Both the position numbers and the translations under genes were made by a program. Source: Candidatus Electryonea clarkiae (lineage in GTDB: Bacteria; Electryoneota; Electryoneia; Electryoneales; Electryoneaceae). From it: a stretch of DNA of 64,000 nt. The notes under the pieces were generated by a model. The model saw nothing but the letters and a program-made list of their open reading frames with translations, was not told the origin of the DNA and ran no database searches. Every line of letters begins with the position of its first letter. Position 1 is the stretch's first letter. The stretch is taken from the NCBI GenBank assembly GCA_030765455.1, contig JAVCCM010000085.1, positions 1 through 64,000 of the forward strand, written 5' to 3'. Positions 8,000 through 17,187 of this stretch are shown in pieces.

Positions 8000-8713
8000 T
8001 TATTGTTGCAGCAATCCCCATTTCAATATCCTGTCGGGGAAGTCAGAAAATACTCCATCCACTCCCAGTTCACGCATCCAGGAGAATTCTTCAAAATGAT
8101 TCACCGTGTAAACAAATACTTTCAAGCCTCTACGGTGTGCATCGTGAACGAAATCCCTATTTATAAATTCGATTGTTGGATTGACTGAGTATGCACCCAA
8201 TTTTTCCGCAAAAAGGGCTAATTCTAAAGGGAGATCACCCGTCAGCGCCCCGATCCTTATTTCCGGCATGAGTTTCCTGAAGGTGAGCAGCTCAGCATGA
8301 ATAAACGACGATACAAGAAACCTTTCAGATTTCAATTCATTAGACGAAAAATGATGCTGAAGAAATCTGGCAACCAACTCCGCAGAACCATGCCATTTAA
8401 GTTCGATATTAATACCAATCTCAGGACTCATCAAATCGAAAACTTCGCTGAGTAGCGGGATTTTTTCACCCTTCCCTGCATCAAGTGAACGAAGATAATC
8501 GAGGTTATGTTTCCAGATAAATCCACTTCCATTTGTCGTTCTTTCAAGGCGCAAGTCGTGAATGATAACTAATTCATTCTCAATTGGATAAACATCAAGT
8601 TCAATCCATTTTGCACCAAGATCCAATGCTTTGCGGAATGCACGAAGAGTGTTCTCCGGCTCATACCCGCATGCTCCACGGTGCGCGAAACAGATCATTT
8701 CATTAGTTTTCAT
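8000..8713 (-). CDS. Glycerophosphodiester phosphodiesterase (GDPD/UgpQ-like)
   Basis: 237 residues, the normal length for cytoplasmic UgpQ-type enzymes; no signal peptide. Catalytic motifs are clear: FAHRGACGYEPENT (general base His and Arg), WIELDV (metal-binding Glu and Asp), VIIHD (second His) and later INIELKW. The reaction releases sn-glycerol-3-phosphate from deacylated phospholipids. It is the first gene of a two-gene unit whose second gene carries GlpD, which consumes exactly this product, so the pair forms a short pathway. The upstream 319 bp has no other gene and should hold the promoter. Confidence 0.92.
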   Translation of the reverse strand: MKTNEMICFAHRGACGYEPENTLRAFRKALDLGAKWIELDVYPIENELVIIHDLRLERTTNGSGFIWKHNLDYLRSLDAGKGEKIPLLSEVFDLMSPEIGINIELKWHGSAELVARFLQHHFSSNELKSERFLVSSFIHAELLTFRKLMPEIRIGALTGDLPLELALFAEKLGAYSVNPTIEFINRDFVHDAHRRGLKVFVYTVNHFEEFSWMRELGVDGVFSDFPDRILKWGLLQQ

Positions 8714-9032
8714 CGCTGCTCAAACTCCCAAGATAGTGCCGCCGAATGATTGATTTCTATAAATGCCTTGAGAAGCGTTATGTGATTAATTCTGAATAAT
8801 CATTGCGCTTTTCATAGAAATTTGTGTTATGGAGTAAGGTCAAATATAGCAATTGCGGTATGCAAAACCTAAAACACTTTTCCCGAAGAGTATTATTACG
8901 CTGATGAGAACTGTTTTATCTTCAAGTCATGTTTCAATTTGTTGAATCAGGCTCATACCCCGGTTGGTCTTGTCGTCCGGGCTGGTGGCCCGGTCAGTCG
9001 GTTGACTGACTGTCCGGTTTCAAGTGTATCTA
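8714..9032. other. Intergenic region between GDPD promoter and serpin 3' end
   Basis: There is no gene. The part near 8714-8870 is AT-rich and should contain the GDPD promoter (minus strand). The part near 8970-9017 folds into two GC-rich hairpins described separately. Nothing else is recognisable. Confidence 0.6.
8975..9017 (-). terminator. Double hairpin downstream of the serpin gene
   Basis: Read on the minus strand just after the serpin stop at 9033, the sequence forms a stem GTCAGTC/GACTGAC around a 4-nt loop (8993-9010), extended by CCGG on both sides, and then a second stem CCGGGC/GCCCGG (about 8977-8993). The two share bases and would compete. There is no U-run, so it may be a factor-dependent terminator, an mRNA-stabilising structure or a decayed REP. 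Confidence 0.45.
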
Positions 9033-10274
9033 TTATTCCTGCCAGACCGGATTGACAACTTTGCCCATGAACAGGATGGTGCCTGATTCTTTCTCGTGAA
9101 TAACAAATACGAAAGGACGGTTAATATTAATCACATCTGGCGCAGATTCGGCGCCGATTTCAACTGCTGTCACGGCGGCGGCTTCAGTGCCCTTTTCATC
9201 CACCTGGATAAAGGTTTTCTGGATCACATTATCGATGAAAACGTCCCGGCTGGTGAACATATTACTGAAATCAGCTACTCCTTCGATAAAAGCGATTTCC
9301 ATACCCATTGCTTTAAGCATGTCGTTTAAATTCGTTTTGTATTCGAACTTGAATCTGGGCATATAGAGTGTCGCTGCTGCTTCGACGAAACTGTCTTGCC
9401 AGACCATCCAATTTTCTTCGTTAATCTCTCCCACAAGCGAATCCATTGGGACATTTTGATTCGGAAGGAGAACCGTCATGCAGTAACTCTCCCTGCCGTA
9501 AGGCAGACGCACCGCTTGAAAAAGATCGTTGCGAAGTAACTGGTAATCCTCTTCATTGTACATCATCTCGCAATCGGTAATCGAACCATCGGGGAGGTGA
9601 AAATCAGTGGATTCTGTGTCATTTTCATCGAATGTAATTAGCCAGTCGGCTTTGAAGTATATGGCGTTAATTAGGAACATAACGGTAGTAGCATTTATAG
9701 GGGGATCGATGATCTTTTCAATTTTTCCGTTGGTATTGTCAAAAACCCAACTGTTAATTATATCCGCCGCCTCGCTGGAATTGAAATCAAGTTCCTGTGT
9801 GACTGCATCGAAATAGGTTCTGTTCAATTCGATAAATGTAGAATCCACCTGTACACCCAAACGATACCAGATCGAATTAGCGATTTGCATAATAACCAGG
9901 GGATCGTAATTGACAAGAAAATCAATCAGGCTGCGATAAGATTCGTTTATCTCATCGAGAGACATTCCGGACATTTCGAGAGCGTCGGCAATGGCTTCAC
10001 GTGTCTCCCCGGAAGCGCCGTTATAGGTCATTCCAAGAGCAAAAGAGACAGAAAGTGGTGAAATAAACACGTTCTCATCAGGTTCAGCTCGATCAAGGAC
10101 TTCACTAAATAGCTTGAAACCAAACCGGCCTGTTGATTCCACCATATCAAGTTCGGCGGTTGTCAAATCTTCCGGCATACGCCTGTCATCCTGCACCGGA
10201 TCGGTTGAATCGGAACATTGAAGCAAAAGCAATGCTGCCGTCAATATTGAGATAATTAGAAATAATCTGCGCAT
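9033..10274 (-). CDS. Lipoprotein serpin (serine/cysteine protease inhibitor)
   Basis: 413 residues. The N-terminus 'MRRLFLIISILTAALLLLQC' ends in a lipobox (LLQC), so the mature protein should be lipid-anchored. The rest is a full serpin: NVFISPLSVSFALGMTYNGA, the shutter and breach regions, hinge GTEAAAVTAVEIGAES and the closing strand RPFVFVIHEKESGTILFMGK. Counting from the hinge with human antitrypsin as template (same loop length, no gap) puts P1 at Glu376 and P1' at Ser377, which would aim it at glutamyl-specific proteases. The Ala-rich hinge is typical of inhibitory serpins. A second serpin's tail survives at 4427-4505. Known bacterial serpins guard against host or rival proteases; that role is inferred. 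Confidence 0.92.
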   Translation of the reverse strand: MRRLFLIISILTAALLLLQCSDSTDPVQDDRRMPEDLTTAELDMVESTGRFGFKLFSEVLDRAEPDENVFISPLSVSFALGMTYNGASGETREAIADALEMSGMSLDEINESYRSLIDFLVNYDPLVIMQIANSIWYRLGVQVDSTFIELNRTYFDAVTQELDFNSSEAADIINSWVFDNTNGKIEKIIDPPINATTVMFLINAIYFKADWLITFDENDTESTDFHLPDGSITDCEMMYNEEDYQLLRNDLFQAVRLPYGRESYCMTVLLPNQNVPMDSLVGEINEENWMVWQDSFVEAAATLYMPRFKFEYKTNLNDMLKAMGMEIAFIEGVADFSNMFTSRDVFIDNVIQKTFIQVDEKGTEAAAVTAVEIGAESAPDVININRPFVFVIHEKESGTILFMGKVVNPVWQE

Positions 10275-10434
10275 GACAATCCCCTGTAATTGTTTGCGGA
10301 CTCCGTACCTTATACATTTAATATATATCTAACGAATAATAATACAAACATGTTCCATTAAAATCAAAAGACAATCAATATATTCTTCTTTTCGAGCAAT
10401 GTTTATCGCCACTTGATTTTGTTATATTCCCTCT

Positions 10435-11205
10435 ATGGAAAATGACCAGGAAATTAGGCTGACCGCAGTTACCCCTGCAAATATTGATAAGACCGGATTC
10501 TTCTGTTTCAGGAACAGGAGAAGCGAAGAAGGTTATAGTCGGAAAAAGGAATGGCTGCTGGAAAGGTTTGATGAAGGGCTGAAGATTCAGCTAATTACCG
10601 AAGGTGGATTAGGCTTCATTGAGTACATTCCCGGTGAATATGCATGGCGAGGCGTTAACGCTGACGGGTATATGTTCATCCATTGTCTCTGGGTGACTGG
10701 AAAGCGCCGTAATGTCGGCTGTGGGACGGCGCTGCTGGAGACTTGTTTCCGAGATGCTCGCGAAACCGGCAAAAAAGGCGTGGCGATGATCACCAGCGAA
10801 GGGTATTTTATGATGAGTAAGCGGTTCATGCTTAAACATGATTTTGTGTCGGTCGAAAATTATCCGCCTTCTTTCAAATTGATGGTAAAAAAATTCGAGG
10901 ATGCTCCTGATCCGTCATTCACAGGTAATTGGGATGAGAAACTTGCTGCATTCGGGGAAGGATTAACCGTTATTACCAGTGACCACTGCCCGCATCATGC
11001 TGATGCCGTTAATGTCTGCATTGAAACTTCAAAGGAACTTGGTGTGAAATACCGTATAGTCGAATTGAAAAGCTCCCGGGATGTTCGTGAGAAATCACCA
11101 TCACCTTTTGGGACATTTGGTTTGGTTTATAACGGCAAATTTGTCGATCATTATACCTTCAACAAAAAGACATTTCTGAAACAAATGGCGAAGGTGATGA
11201 AATAA
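10435..11205 (+). CDS. GNAT N-acetyltransferase with YoaP-like C-terminal domain
   Basis: 256 residues, close to B. subtilis YoaP. Residues 1-155 are a GNAT domain: 'FIHCLWVTGKRRNVGCGTAL' contains the acetyl-CoA pyrophosphate loop (RRNVGCG), followed by LLETCFRDARETGKKGVAMI. Residues 175-256 match the YoaP-like domain with TSDHCPHHADAV, a thioredoxin-like strand-loop with a conserved Cys-Pro, and the ending VDHYTFNKKTFLKQM. The acceptor substrate is unknown. The gene stands alone, divergent from the serpin and upstream of cydA. Confidence 0.85.
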   Translation: MENDQEIRLTAVTPANIDKTGFFCFRNRRSEEGYSRKKEWLLERFDEGLKIQLITEGGLGFIEYIPGEYAWRGVNADGYMFIHCLWVTGKRRNVGCGTALLETCFRDARETGKKGVAMITSEGYFMMSKRFMLKHDFVSVENYPPSFKLMVKKFEDAPDPSFTGNWDEKLAAFGEGLTVITSDHCPHHADAVNVCIETSKELGVKYRIVELKSSRDVREKSPSPFGTFGLVYNGKFVDHYTFNKKTFLKQMAKVMK

Positions 11206-11344
11206 GTTTTGCGTGTTTGATCAGAGGCATTATTAGATACGTGTATTTTAGTTAGACCATAGACTGTCTTTAGAGTGTTCTTGTTTCTATCTTTCTTATT
11301 TATACAGTCAGAGTATATACTTACTTCCGAAAGGATTAAAACTA

Positions 11345-12688
11345 ATGGATCCTGTGCTACTTGCGCGAATTCAGTTTGCGTTGACAATCGGATTTCATTT
11401 CATCTTTCCCCCGATCACTATCGGATTGGCGTGGTTGCTGGTTATCCTCGAGTGGAAGGGATGGAAGGGAAATAATGAAGATTATGCACGACTCGGAAAG
11501 TTTTTCAGCAGAATATTTGCGTTGACATTTGCTATTGGTGTTGCGACAGGTATAGTGATGGAATTCCAGTTTGGTACAAACTGGGCTCGTTATTCCACAT
11601 TTGTTGGTGATATCTTTGGCGCTCCACTGGCAGCAGAGGGGATTTTCGCATTTTTTCTCGAATCCAGCTTTCTCGGTTTATATTTGTTCGGTCGCGGGCG
11701 TTTATCCAAAGGAGTGCATTGGTTCTCATCGCTGATGCTGGCTTTTGGTGCCACCTTGTCCGCATTCTGGATCATAGTCGCTAATTCCTGGCAGCAGACA
11801 CCAGCCGGGTATGTCTATAATGAAATTGCTGGACGAGCTGAATTGACCAGTTTCTTTGAAGCAGTTTTTAATCCGTCCACAATGATTCGTTACCTGCACA
11901 CGGTTGATGCCGCACTGATAACGGGCGCGTTTTTCATGGCAGGAATATCCGCATATATGATCCTGAAGAATAAAGATGTTGCTTTCATGCGGAAATCACT
12001 GGTGGTATCGTTGGTCTTTGGATTTGTCGCCTCTATTCTTGAGGTGATGCCCTTTGGACATGAGCACGCACGCCAGGTAGCACACACCCAACCCGAAAAA
12101 TTCGCCGCCATTGAAGGCCTATATAAAACACAGTCATCGGCTCCGCTTGTGCTTTTTGCCATACCCGGCAACGATCCGGAACCGAGACTTGATGCTGAAA
12201 TCAGTATTCCTTCTTTGTTGAGCTGGATGGTTTTTGGTGATCCGCATGCAGAGGTTCGCGGTATCGACCATTTTCCAAAGGATGAAATTCCGCCTCTCTG
12301 GCTGACCTTCGTCTCTTTTCACAATATGGTCGTTCTGGGGATGTTTTTCATTGGTGTGACGGCGCTGGGGCTTTTCCTCTACTGGCGTAGAAAATTATTT
12401 GAATCTAAATGGTTCCTCAAGTTGCTGGTAATTTCTATCCCCCTGCCAGTCGCAGCCTGCGAGTTTGGATGGGTGGCAACGGAAGTAGGTCGGCAGCCGT
12501 GGGTCGTGTATAAATTACTTCGCACCAGTGACGCTATTTCGGTGACTGTTCCGGCGGGAAATATCCTATTTTCCATCATTGTTTTTACCTTGATTTACCT
12601 GCTGCTCTTTGCGCTCTGGGTTTTCTTGCTGATTCGCAAAGTCAATCATGGAGTTCCCGTTCTTGAGGAGAAGGAGGTGACGGTATAA
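11345..12688 (+). CDS. cydA: Cytochrome bd quinol oxidase subunit I
   Basis: 447 residues, the usual length for the short Q-loop form. The first helix, MDPVLLARIQFALTIGFHF, carries His18, matching the haem b595 ligand of E. coli CydA. Other diagnostic parts are EFQFGTNWARYS, the QPEKFAAIEGLY motif next to the periplasmic loop and GRQPWVVYKLLRT near the C-terminus. Together with CydB it reduces O2 to water with quinol electrons in the inner membrane, with high oxygen affinity. ATG 11345 is preceded by GAAAGGATT. cydB overlaps its stop by one base. Confidence 0.96.
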   Translation: MDPVLLARIQFALTIGFHFIFPPITIGLAWLLVILEWKGWKGNNEDYARLGKFFSRIFALTFAIGVATGIVMEFQFGTNWARYSTFVGDIFGAPLAAEGIFAFFLESSFLGLYLFGRGRLSKGVHWFSSLMLAFGATLSAFWIIVANSWQQTPAGYVYNEIAGRAELTSFFEAVFNPSTMIRYLHTVDAALITGAFFMAGISAYMILKNKDVAFMRKSLVVSLVFGFVASILEVMPFGHEHARQVAHTQPEKFAAIEGLYKTQSSAPLVLFAIPGNDPEPRLDAEISIPSLLSWMVFGDPHAEVRGIDHFPKDEIPPLWLTFVSFHNMVVLGMFFIGVTALGLFLYWRRKLFESKWFLKLLVISIPLPVAACEFGWVATEVGRQPWVVYKLLRTSDAISVTVPAGNILFSIIVFTLIYLLLFALWVFLLIRKVNHGVPVLEEKEVTV

Positions 12689-13707
12689 TGGACTTGAATA
12701 CAACCTGGTTTTTGCTATATACCATTCTCATTGTAGGTTACGCTATCCTGGATGGATTTGATCTTGGTGTGGGTGCGATACATCTGTTTGTGAAATCAGA
12801 CATTGAACGAAGGAAACATCTTAACGCTATAGGGCCTGTCTGGGATGGAAATGAAGTGTGGCTTGTTACAGCAGGAGGTGCGCTTTTCGCAGCATTCCCC
12901 CCGGTTTATGCCACTGTTTTCAGTGGGTTCTACCTGGCGTTTATGGTATTGCTTTTTGTAATGATCGCCCGAGCGGTCTCAATAGAATTTCGCAGCAAAA
13001 TCACTTCGGACAAATGGCGGGTTGCCTGGGACAGAACATTCAGCATCAGCAGTATCCTGATTCTGATCCTGTTCGGTGTTGCGGTCGGAAATATTATCAG
13101 GGGTGTTCCGGTTGACGCGGAAAGACTCTACCGGGGAACATTCCTCCAGATGCTTAATCCATATTCAATTATTGTCGGTTTGATCAGTCTGACCATGTTT
13201 GCTACTCATGGAATGCTGTACATGGCGCTCAAAACAGACGGCGAACTACGTAAACGTTACCGGTCATGGGCAACAAAAGGGTGGATAGCATTTATTGTTT
13301 TCCACCTTATCGGTTTCATCTGGTCAATTGTTGCATTGCCACACCTGTTCAATAATGTTAAGGACAAAATTCTGCTCTATGTTCTTCTCGGAGTTTTATT
13401 TTTTATTTCCTTGATCTTTGTGCTGTTGTTCAACCGAAAAGGTGAGGCGGGAAGGGCATTCCTGGCTTCCTCAGTAATGATCGGGACTCTGGTCGGGTTA
13501 GTAGCGACGAGTATGTATCCCATGATGCTCCCATCGAGCATGGATATCTCTTACAGCCTGACCATCTACAATGCATCATCAACACCGAAAGCCCTGAAGA
13601 CCATGTTAATAATCGCATTGATCGGAATGCCGGTAGTAATCGGATATACCATTTTTATTTACCGCGTATTTAAAGGGAAAGTTATTGTAACGGATGACGG
13701 TTATTGA
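12688..13707 (+). CDS. cydB: Cytochrome bd quinol oxidase subunit II
   Basis: 339 residues with about eight membrane helices. 'TTWFLLYTILIVGYAILDGF' and DLGVGAIHLF are the CydB N-terminal signature, and PVWDGNEVWLVTAGGALFAAFP is the most conserved block of the family. Its start overlaps the cydA stop (TAATG). A near-perfect Shine-Dalgarno AAGGAGGTGA (12671-12680) lies inside the cydA 3' end, showing translational coupling. I looked for a CydX-type micro-ORF downstream and saw none before the palindrome at 13741. No cydCD genes are in the window. Confidence 0.96.
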   Translation: MDLNTTWFLLYTILIVGYAILDGFDLGVGAIHLFVKSDIERRKHLNAIGPVWDGNEVWLVTAGGALFAAFPPVYATVFSGFYLAFMVLLFVMIARAVSIEFRSKITSDKWRVAWDRTFSISSILILILFGVAVGNIIRGVPVDAERLYRGTFLQMLNPYSIIVGLISLTMFATHGMLYMALKTDGELRKRYRSWATKGWIAFIVFHLIGFIWSIVALPHLFNNVKDKILLYVLLGVLFFISLIFVLLFNRKGEAGRAFLASSVMIGTLVGLVATSMYPMMLPSSMDISYSLTIYNASSTPKALKTMLIIALIGMPVVIGYTIFIYRVFKGKVIVTDDGY

Positions 13708-13740
13708 TAGATAATTGTAGATATAGTTAATACAGTTGGA

Positions 13741-13761
13741 CTCACTTTCGGCGAAAGTGAG
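13741..13761. repeat. Palindrome of the CTCACTTTC family (copy 1)
   Basis: CTCACTTTC-GGC-GAAAGTGAG is a perfect 9-bp stem with a 3-nt loop, with a weaker flank on each side. Closely related copies occur at 33650-33678, 60694-60734 and, degenerate, 63528-63556. It lies in the gap between cydB and the convergent permease gene, where a hairpin symmetric on both strands could serve both 3' ends. Confidence 0.85.
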
Positions 13762-13875
13762 CTGCTTTTACCACTCGATTCAGGAGCAACGCAACACTAC
13801 ATTGATCGACTCCTGGGATTGGGCTGTAAAGTAAATTATTCTTAGAGGAGGTTGAGAATGTACGATAACTCTTGT

Positions 13876-15105
13876 CTATTCATACCTAAGCGCTTCAATC
13901 GGATTTAACCTGCTGGCTTTCCATGCAGGCCAGGTACCGAATATTACACCTATTGCGCTGCAGAATAAGATTCCGACCAGAATTGACCAGAGAGGAACAG
14001 CGATAGGCAGGTTTGCTGCTTTCCCGAGTAACAAAGCGGCAACAACTCCAATAATTACACCGATAACAGCACCAATCTCGGAAAGGATTACCGCTTCCAC
14101 CAGGAACTGACCCAGTATGCTGCTTCGTTTTGCGCCCAGCGCCATACGTATCCCGATCTCACGGGTACGTTCAGTGACAACCACCAGCATAATATTCATG
14201 ATCCCAATGCCGGCGACAAGGAGTGAGATAGAGGCTATACCAAAAGCTGCAACCCGAATCCACTTGGTGATCTCATTAAAGCTTTGAATTAGCTGATCTG
14301 AATGCCAGATTCCGAAATTATTCTCATCACCGGGTCTCAAACCTCTTACTACTCTCATGGCTACAGTAGCCTGATCTATGGCTTCTTTTATTTTCTCAGG
14401 ATTGGCGACACGTACGGTTACATTCCAACTTCGTTCGCTGCCCCACCAGTTGATAAATGTGGTTAAAGGGACAAGCGCGAAATTACCATAACTACCACCA
14501 CCAAACATGGAACCTCGCTCCATCACAACTCCAACTACCCGCGCTCGTTTTCCATTTACGAAAACATATTCGCCTACAGGATCGCGGAAAGGGAATATTT
14601 TCTGCGCGGCTGACGAACCAAGAACGGTTACGTGCCTCGCAAATTGCACATCCTGTTCTGTAAGCTCCCTTCCATTTTCAATCTCTATACCATTATTAAT
14701 AACGAATCCCGGAACTCCTCCAGCTACAGTGCAATTAGGATTTGTAGCATTATTTTGATATTTGATTACAGCATTCCATTTCCAGATTTCCGGCGCAATA
14801 ACTCGAGCGAGAGGGACGTTTTCTTTTAGTGCGCGAACCTCCTCTGGACCAATGTTCGGTCTTGCTTTTCTCCTGTGTCGATTATGGTCATCACCAATCT
14901 GAACATCCCATTTCTGGACCTGGAAAACACCGGCGGACAACCCGGACATTTCCTCTTCCATCATGTTCTTTAAACCCTTAATGATACTCATTGTCGCAAT
15001 AATAGTAATTACACCTATTACGACACCGAGCAGCGTCAGGCTGCTACGCAGTTTCTGGTTGAGGATGCTGGTGATAGAGATTGCGATTGATTCCATCCAG
15101 TTCAT
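13876..15105 (-). CDS. MacB-type ABC permease, second paralogue
   Basis: 409 residues with the four-helix MacB topology. One helix lies at about 20-45 (LRSSLTLLGVVIGVITIIAT), then a periplasmic MacB core domain of about 230 residues, then three helices from about 285 with 'IGIMNIMLVVVTERTREIGI' and RMALGAKRSSILGQFLVEA, the conserved coupling region. It is the last gene of a five-gene efflux operon (tolC-like, macA-like, ATPase, two permeases) and follows the other permease with only a 4-bp gap. The two differ in sequence, so the transporter is probably a heterodimer of permeases served by one ATPase. Substrate unknown. Confidence 0.88.
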   Translation of the reverse strand: MNWMESIAISITSILNQKLRSSLTLLGVVIGVITIIATMSIIKGLKNMMEEEMSGLSAGVFQVQKWDVQIGDDHNRHRRKARPNIGPEEVRALKENVPLARVIAPEIWKWNAVIKYQNNATNPNCTVAGGVPGFVINNGIEIENGRELTEQDVQFARHVTVLGSSAAQKIFPFRDPVGEYVFVNGKRARVVGVVMERGSMFGGGSYGNFALVPLTTFINWWGSERSWNVTVRVANPEKIKEAIDQATVAMRVVRGLRPGDENNFGIWHSDQLIQSFNEITKWIRVAAFGIASISLLVAGIGIMNIMLVVVTERTREIGIRMALGAKRSSILGQFLVEAVILSEIGAVIGVIIGVVAALLLGKAANLPIAVPLWSILVGILFCSAIGVIFGTWPAWKASRLNPIEALRYE

Positions 15106-15109
15106 CTGA

Positions 15110-16333
15110 TTACTCCTGCCTCAAAGCGACTATGGGATCCAATCTTGATGCTCGAACTGCCGGAAATAATCCAAATATTAAACCAACCACTGCTGAGAAA
15201 GCCATTGCAGACAAACCCAACCACAGGGGAAGTGAGGTTGGTAGGAACTGGCCTAACAGTTTTCCCCCGATCATAGCCACCAGGATTCCAACAATTCCTC
15301 CTATCATGGTTATAATCATTGATTCAACCAGGAATTGCCACAAAATGCTTGTAGTGCGTGCGCCCACAGCTTTTCGCATTCCGATTTCCCAAGTTCGTTC
15401 GGTGACAGAGACCAGCATGATATTCATAATGCCGATACCTCCGACCAGCAGTGATATTCCGCCTATAATCACTCCGGCAGCGTAGATCCCGGCAGTAATT
15501 CGTTTGTAAAAATCAGTTAACATAGCGCTGTCATTTATGGAAAAATCGTTATCTTCGTTTGGAGCCAAATTCCTGGCGCGACGCATAAGCCAGGTTAATT
15601 CATCTATCAAGTCATTCATCTGAGACGGGTCTTTTGCTTTGACTGCAATAGTTACATCCCGACGATGACCGAAATTGTGGGTTAAGGTGCTGAAAGGAAT
15701 CATTACGTAATTGTCATTAGACTGCCCGAATGTGCTGCCTTTTTTCTCCAAAATTCCAACTACTTTAAAATTATAAGGTCCGACCCGAAGGTTACGTCCC
15801 ATGGGATCGTAAGGCTCAAAAATCTGTTCCTTGACGTCAGCGCCTATAACGCAGATTTTCCGGGTAGTGATCATGTCGGAATCAGTAATATATCGTCCGT
15901 ATTCGGGCATCCAGCTCATAGCATCAGCGGTTGCGGGTGTTACCCCGATAATTCCTACTCGATCCCTTGTCCGATTACGAAAGGCAATTGGGCGACCGGT
16001 GTACGTGTATGCACCGACATATTCCGCCAGCTTTGAGAATCTCTTTATTTCTTCGAATTGTTCTTTGGTAACTCTTGGACGATTCCGGTAGCGCCACCAG
16101 TCATCCATAATTATCCAGGGGTGTCGTTCGATATAGACCGTTCCACTACCCATGACTTCAAGTTGCGATGCCACAGAAGTATTAAGTCCCTGGATAATCA
16201 TCATCATCAGTGTGACAGTGATTACACCAATGCTGATCCCGAGAGTGGTAAGTAGAGCGCGAGTTTTATTAGCGAATAAAGCTCGAAACGCTATCCAGAA
16301 GCCCTCTGATATGTTATGAATTGCGTAGCCCAT
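15110..16333 (-). CDS. MacB-type ABC permease, first paralogue
   Basis: 407 residues, same topology as its neighbour downstream. The first helix is ALLTTLGISIGVITVTLMMM, followed by a periplasmic core and then 'GGIGIMNIMLVSVTERTWEI' and GMRKAVGARTTSILWQFLVE. The C-terminal FGLFPAVRASRLDPIVALRQE is the standard end of the family. It lies 122 bp after the ATPase gene, a gap holding a heptamer microsatellite (16407-16452), while all other joints in this operon are overlaps or a few bases. Confidence 0.88.
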   Translation of the reverse strand: MGYAIHNISEGFWIAFRALFANKTRALLTTLGISIGVITVTLMMMIIQGLNTSVASQLEVMGSGTVYIERHPWIIMDDWWRYRNRPRVTKEQFEEIKRFSKLAEYVGAYTYTGRPIAFRNRTRDRVGIIGVTPATADAMSWMPEYGRYITDSDMITTRKICVIGADVKEQIFEPYDPMGRNLRVGPYNFKVVGILEKKGSTFGQSNDNYVMIPFSTLTHNFGHRRDVTIAVKAKDPSQMNDLIDELTWLMRRARNLAPNEDNDFSINDSAMLTDFYKRITAGIYAAGVIIGGISLLVGGIGIMNIMLVSVTERTWEIGMRKAVGARTTSILWQFLVESMIITMIGGIVGILVAMIGGKLLGQFLPTSLPLWLGLSAMAFSAVVGLIFGLFPAVRASRLDPIVALRQE

Positions 16334-16406
16334 AATATCTGACTTGTAAAGGTATAAAAGTGAATGAAAAAGAGTTTGAGTATTATTACATATCTTGATA
16401 TTTTCA

Positions 16407-16452
16407 AATTCTTAATTCTTAATTCTTAATTCTTAATTCTTAATTCTTAATT
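16407..16452. repeat. AATTCTT heptamer microsatellite
   Basis: Six complete 7-bp units AATTCTT run from 16407 to 16448, followed by AATT. The array ends 3 bp from the stop codon of the ATPase gene and splits the efflux operon. Related heptamers (AATTAGG and AATTCCT, reverse complements) occur at 21827-21851 and 21976-22014. Such arrays can change length by slippage. Confidence 0.9.
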
Positions 16453-16455
16453 GGA

Positions 16456-17187
16456 TTATTCTTCCGGTTTTCCAGCAAATTTGCCATTACTGCCATTTCT
16501 TGGTTCCTGGCGTACGTCAGAACTGATTTTGCCATCGAAAAGCCGTATTACCCTGTGAGAATAGGCAGCAATGTCTTCCTCATGGGTTACTATAACGATT
16601 GTGTTGCCTTCGCTGTGAAGGTTACCGAACAGCTCCATCATTTCGTAACTGGTTTTACTGTCAAGATTTCCGGTTGGTTCATCTGCCAGGAGCAGGTTTG
16701 GGTTGTTGACTAATGCACGGGCAACCGCAACCCTTTGACGTTGACCACCGGATAACTCATTTGGTCTATGTTTAATCCTGTCAGCCAGCCCAACTCGCTC
16801 CAGTGCCTCTTTTGCCATTTCACGGCGTTTGATCCGTGGCAATCCTGCATAAATCAGCGGGAGTTCTACATTGTGGAACGCATCAGCACGAGGAAGAAGA
16901 TTAAAAGTTTGGAAAATAAACCCTATGCGCCTGTTCCTGATATCAGCTAACTGATTGTCAGTCATTCCATCAACTCTTTCTCCACTAAGTTTGTAAACTC
17001 CATCCGAAGGAGCATCGAGACAACCGACTATGTTCATCATTGTCGATTTTCCAGATCCTGAAGGACCCATTATGGCTACATATTCGCCATCCTCTATATT
17101 AACGTCAACCTCTATAAGTGCAGGAACTTTTATCTTTCCAATCTCATAAATCTTTGATATGCTCTTGAAATCAATCAGGCTGCTCAT
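16456..17187 (-). CDS. MacB/LolD-type ABC ATPase
   Basis: 243 residues. Walker [11 protein letters not shown]-loop [20 protein letters not shown], signature [15 protein letters not shown], Walker [15 protein letters not shown] and the His switch VIVTHEE are all intact and of the LolD/MacB group. It energises the two permeases that follow in the operon. The start overlaps the macA-like stop by 4 nt (ATGA). The C-terminal 20 residues after DGKISSDV are a Gly/Asn-rich tail beyond the usual end. Confidence 0.93.
   Translation of the reverse strand: MSSLIDFKSISKIYEIGKIKVPALIEVDVNIEDGEYVAIMGPSGSGKSTMMNIVGCLDAPSDGVYKLSGERVDGMTDNQLADIRNRRIGFIFQTFNLLPRADAFHNVELPLIYAGLPRIKRREMAKEALERVGLADRIKHRPNELSGGQRQRVAVARALVNNPNLLLADEPTGNLDSKTSYEMMELFGNLHSEGNTIVIVTHEEDIAAYSHRVIRLFDGKISSDVRQEPRNGSNGKFAGKPEE

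Noticed and set aside
10587..10839. Antisense frames in the GNAT gene
   Set aside because: Shadow frames; the sense strand has clear GNAT and YoaP motifs.
13708..13740. CydX-type small subunit after cydB
   Set aside because: No start codon followed by a hydrophobic frame is present before the palindrome.
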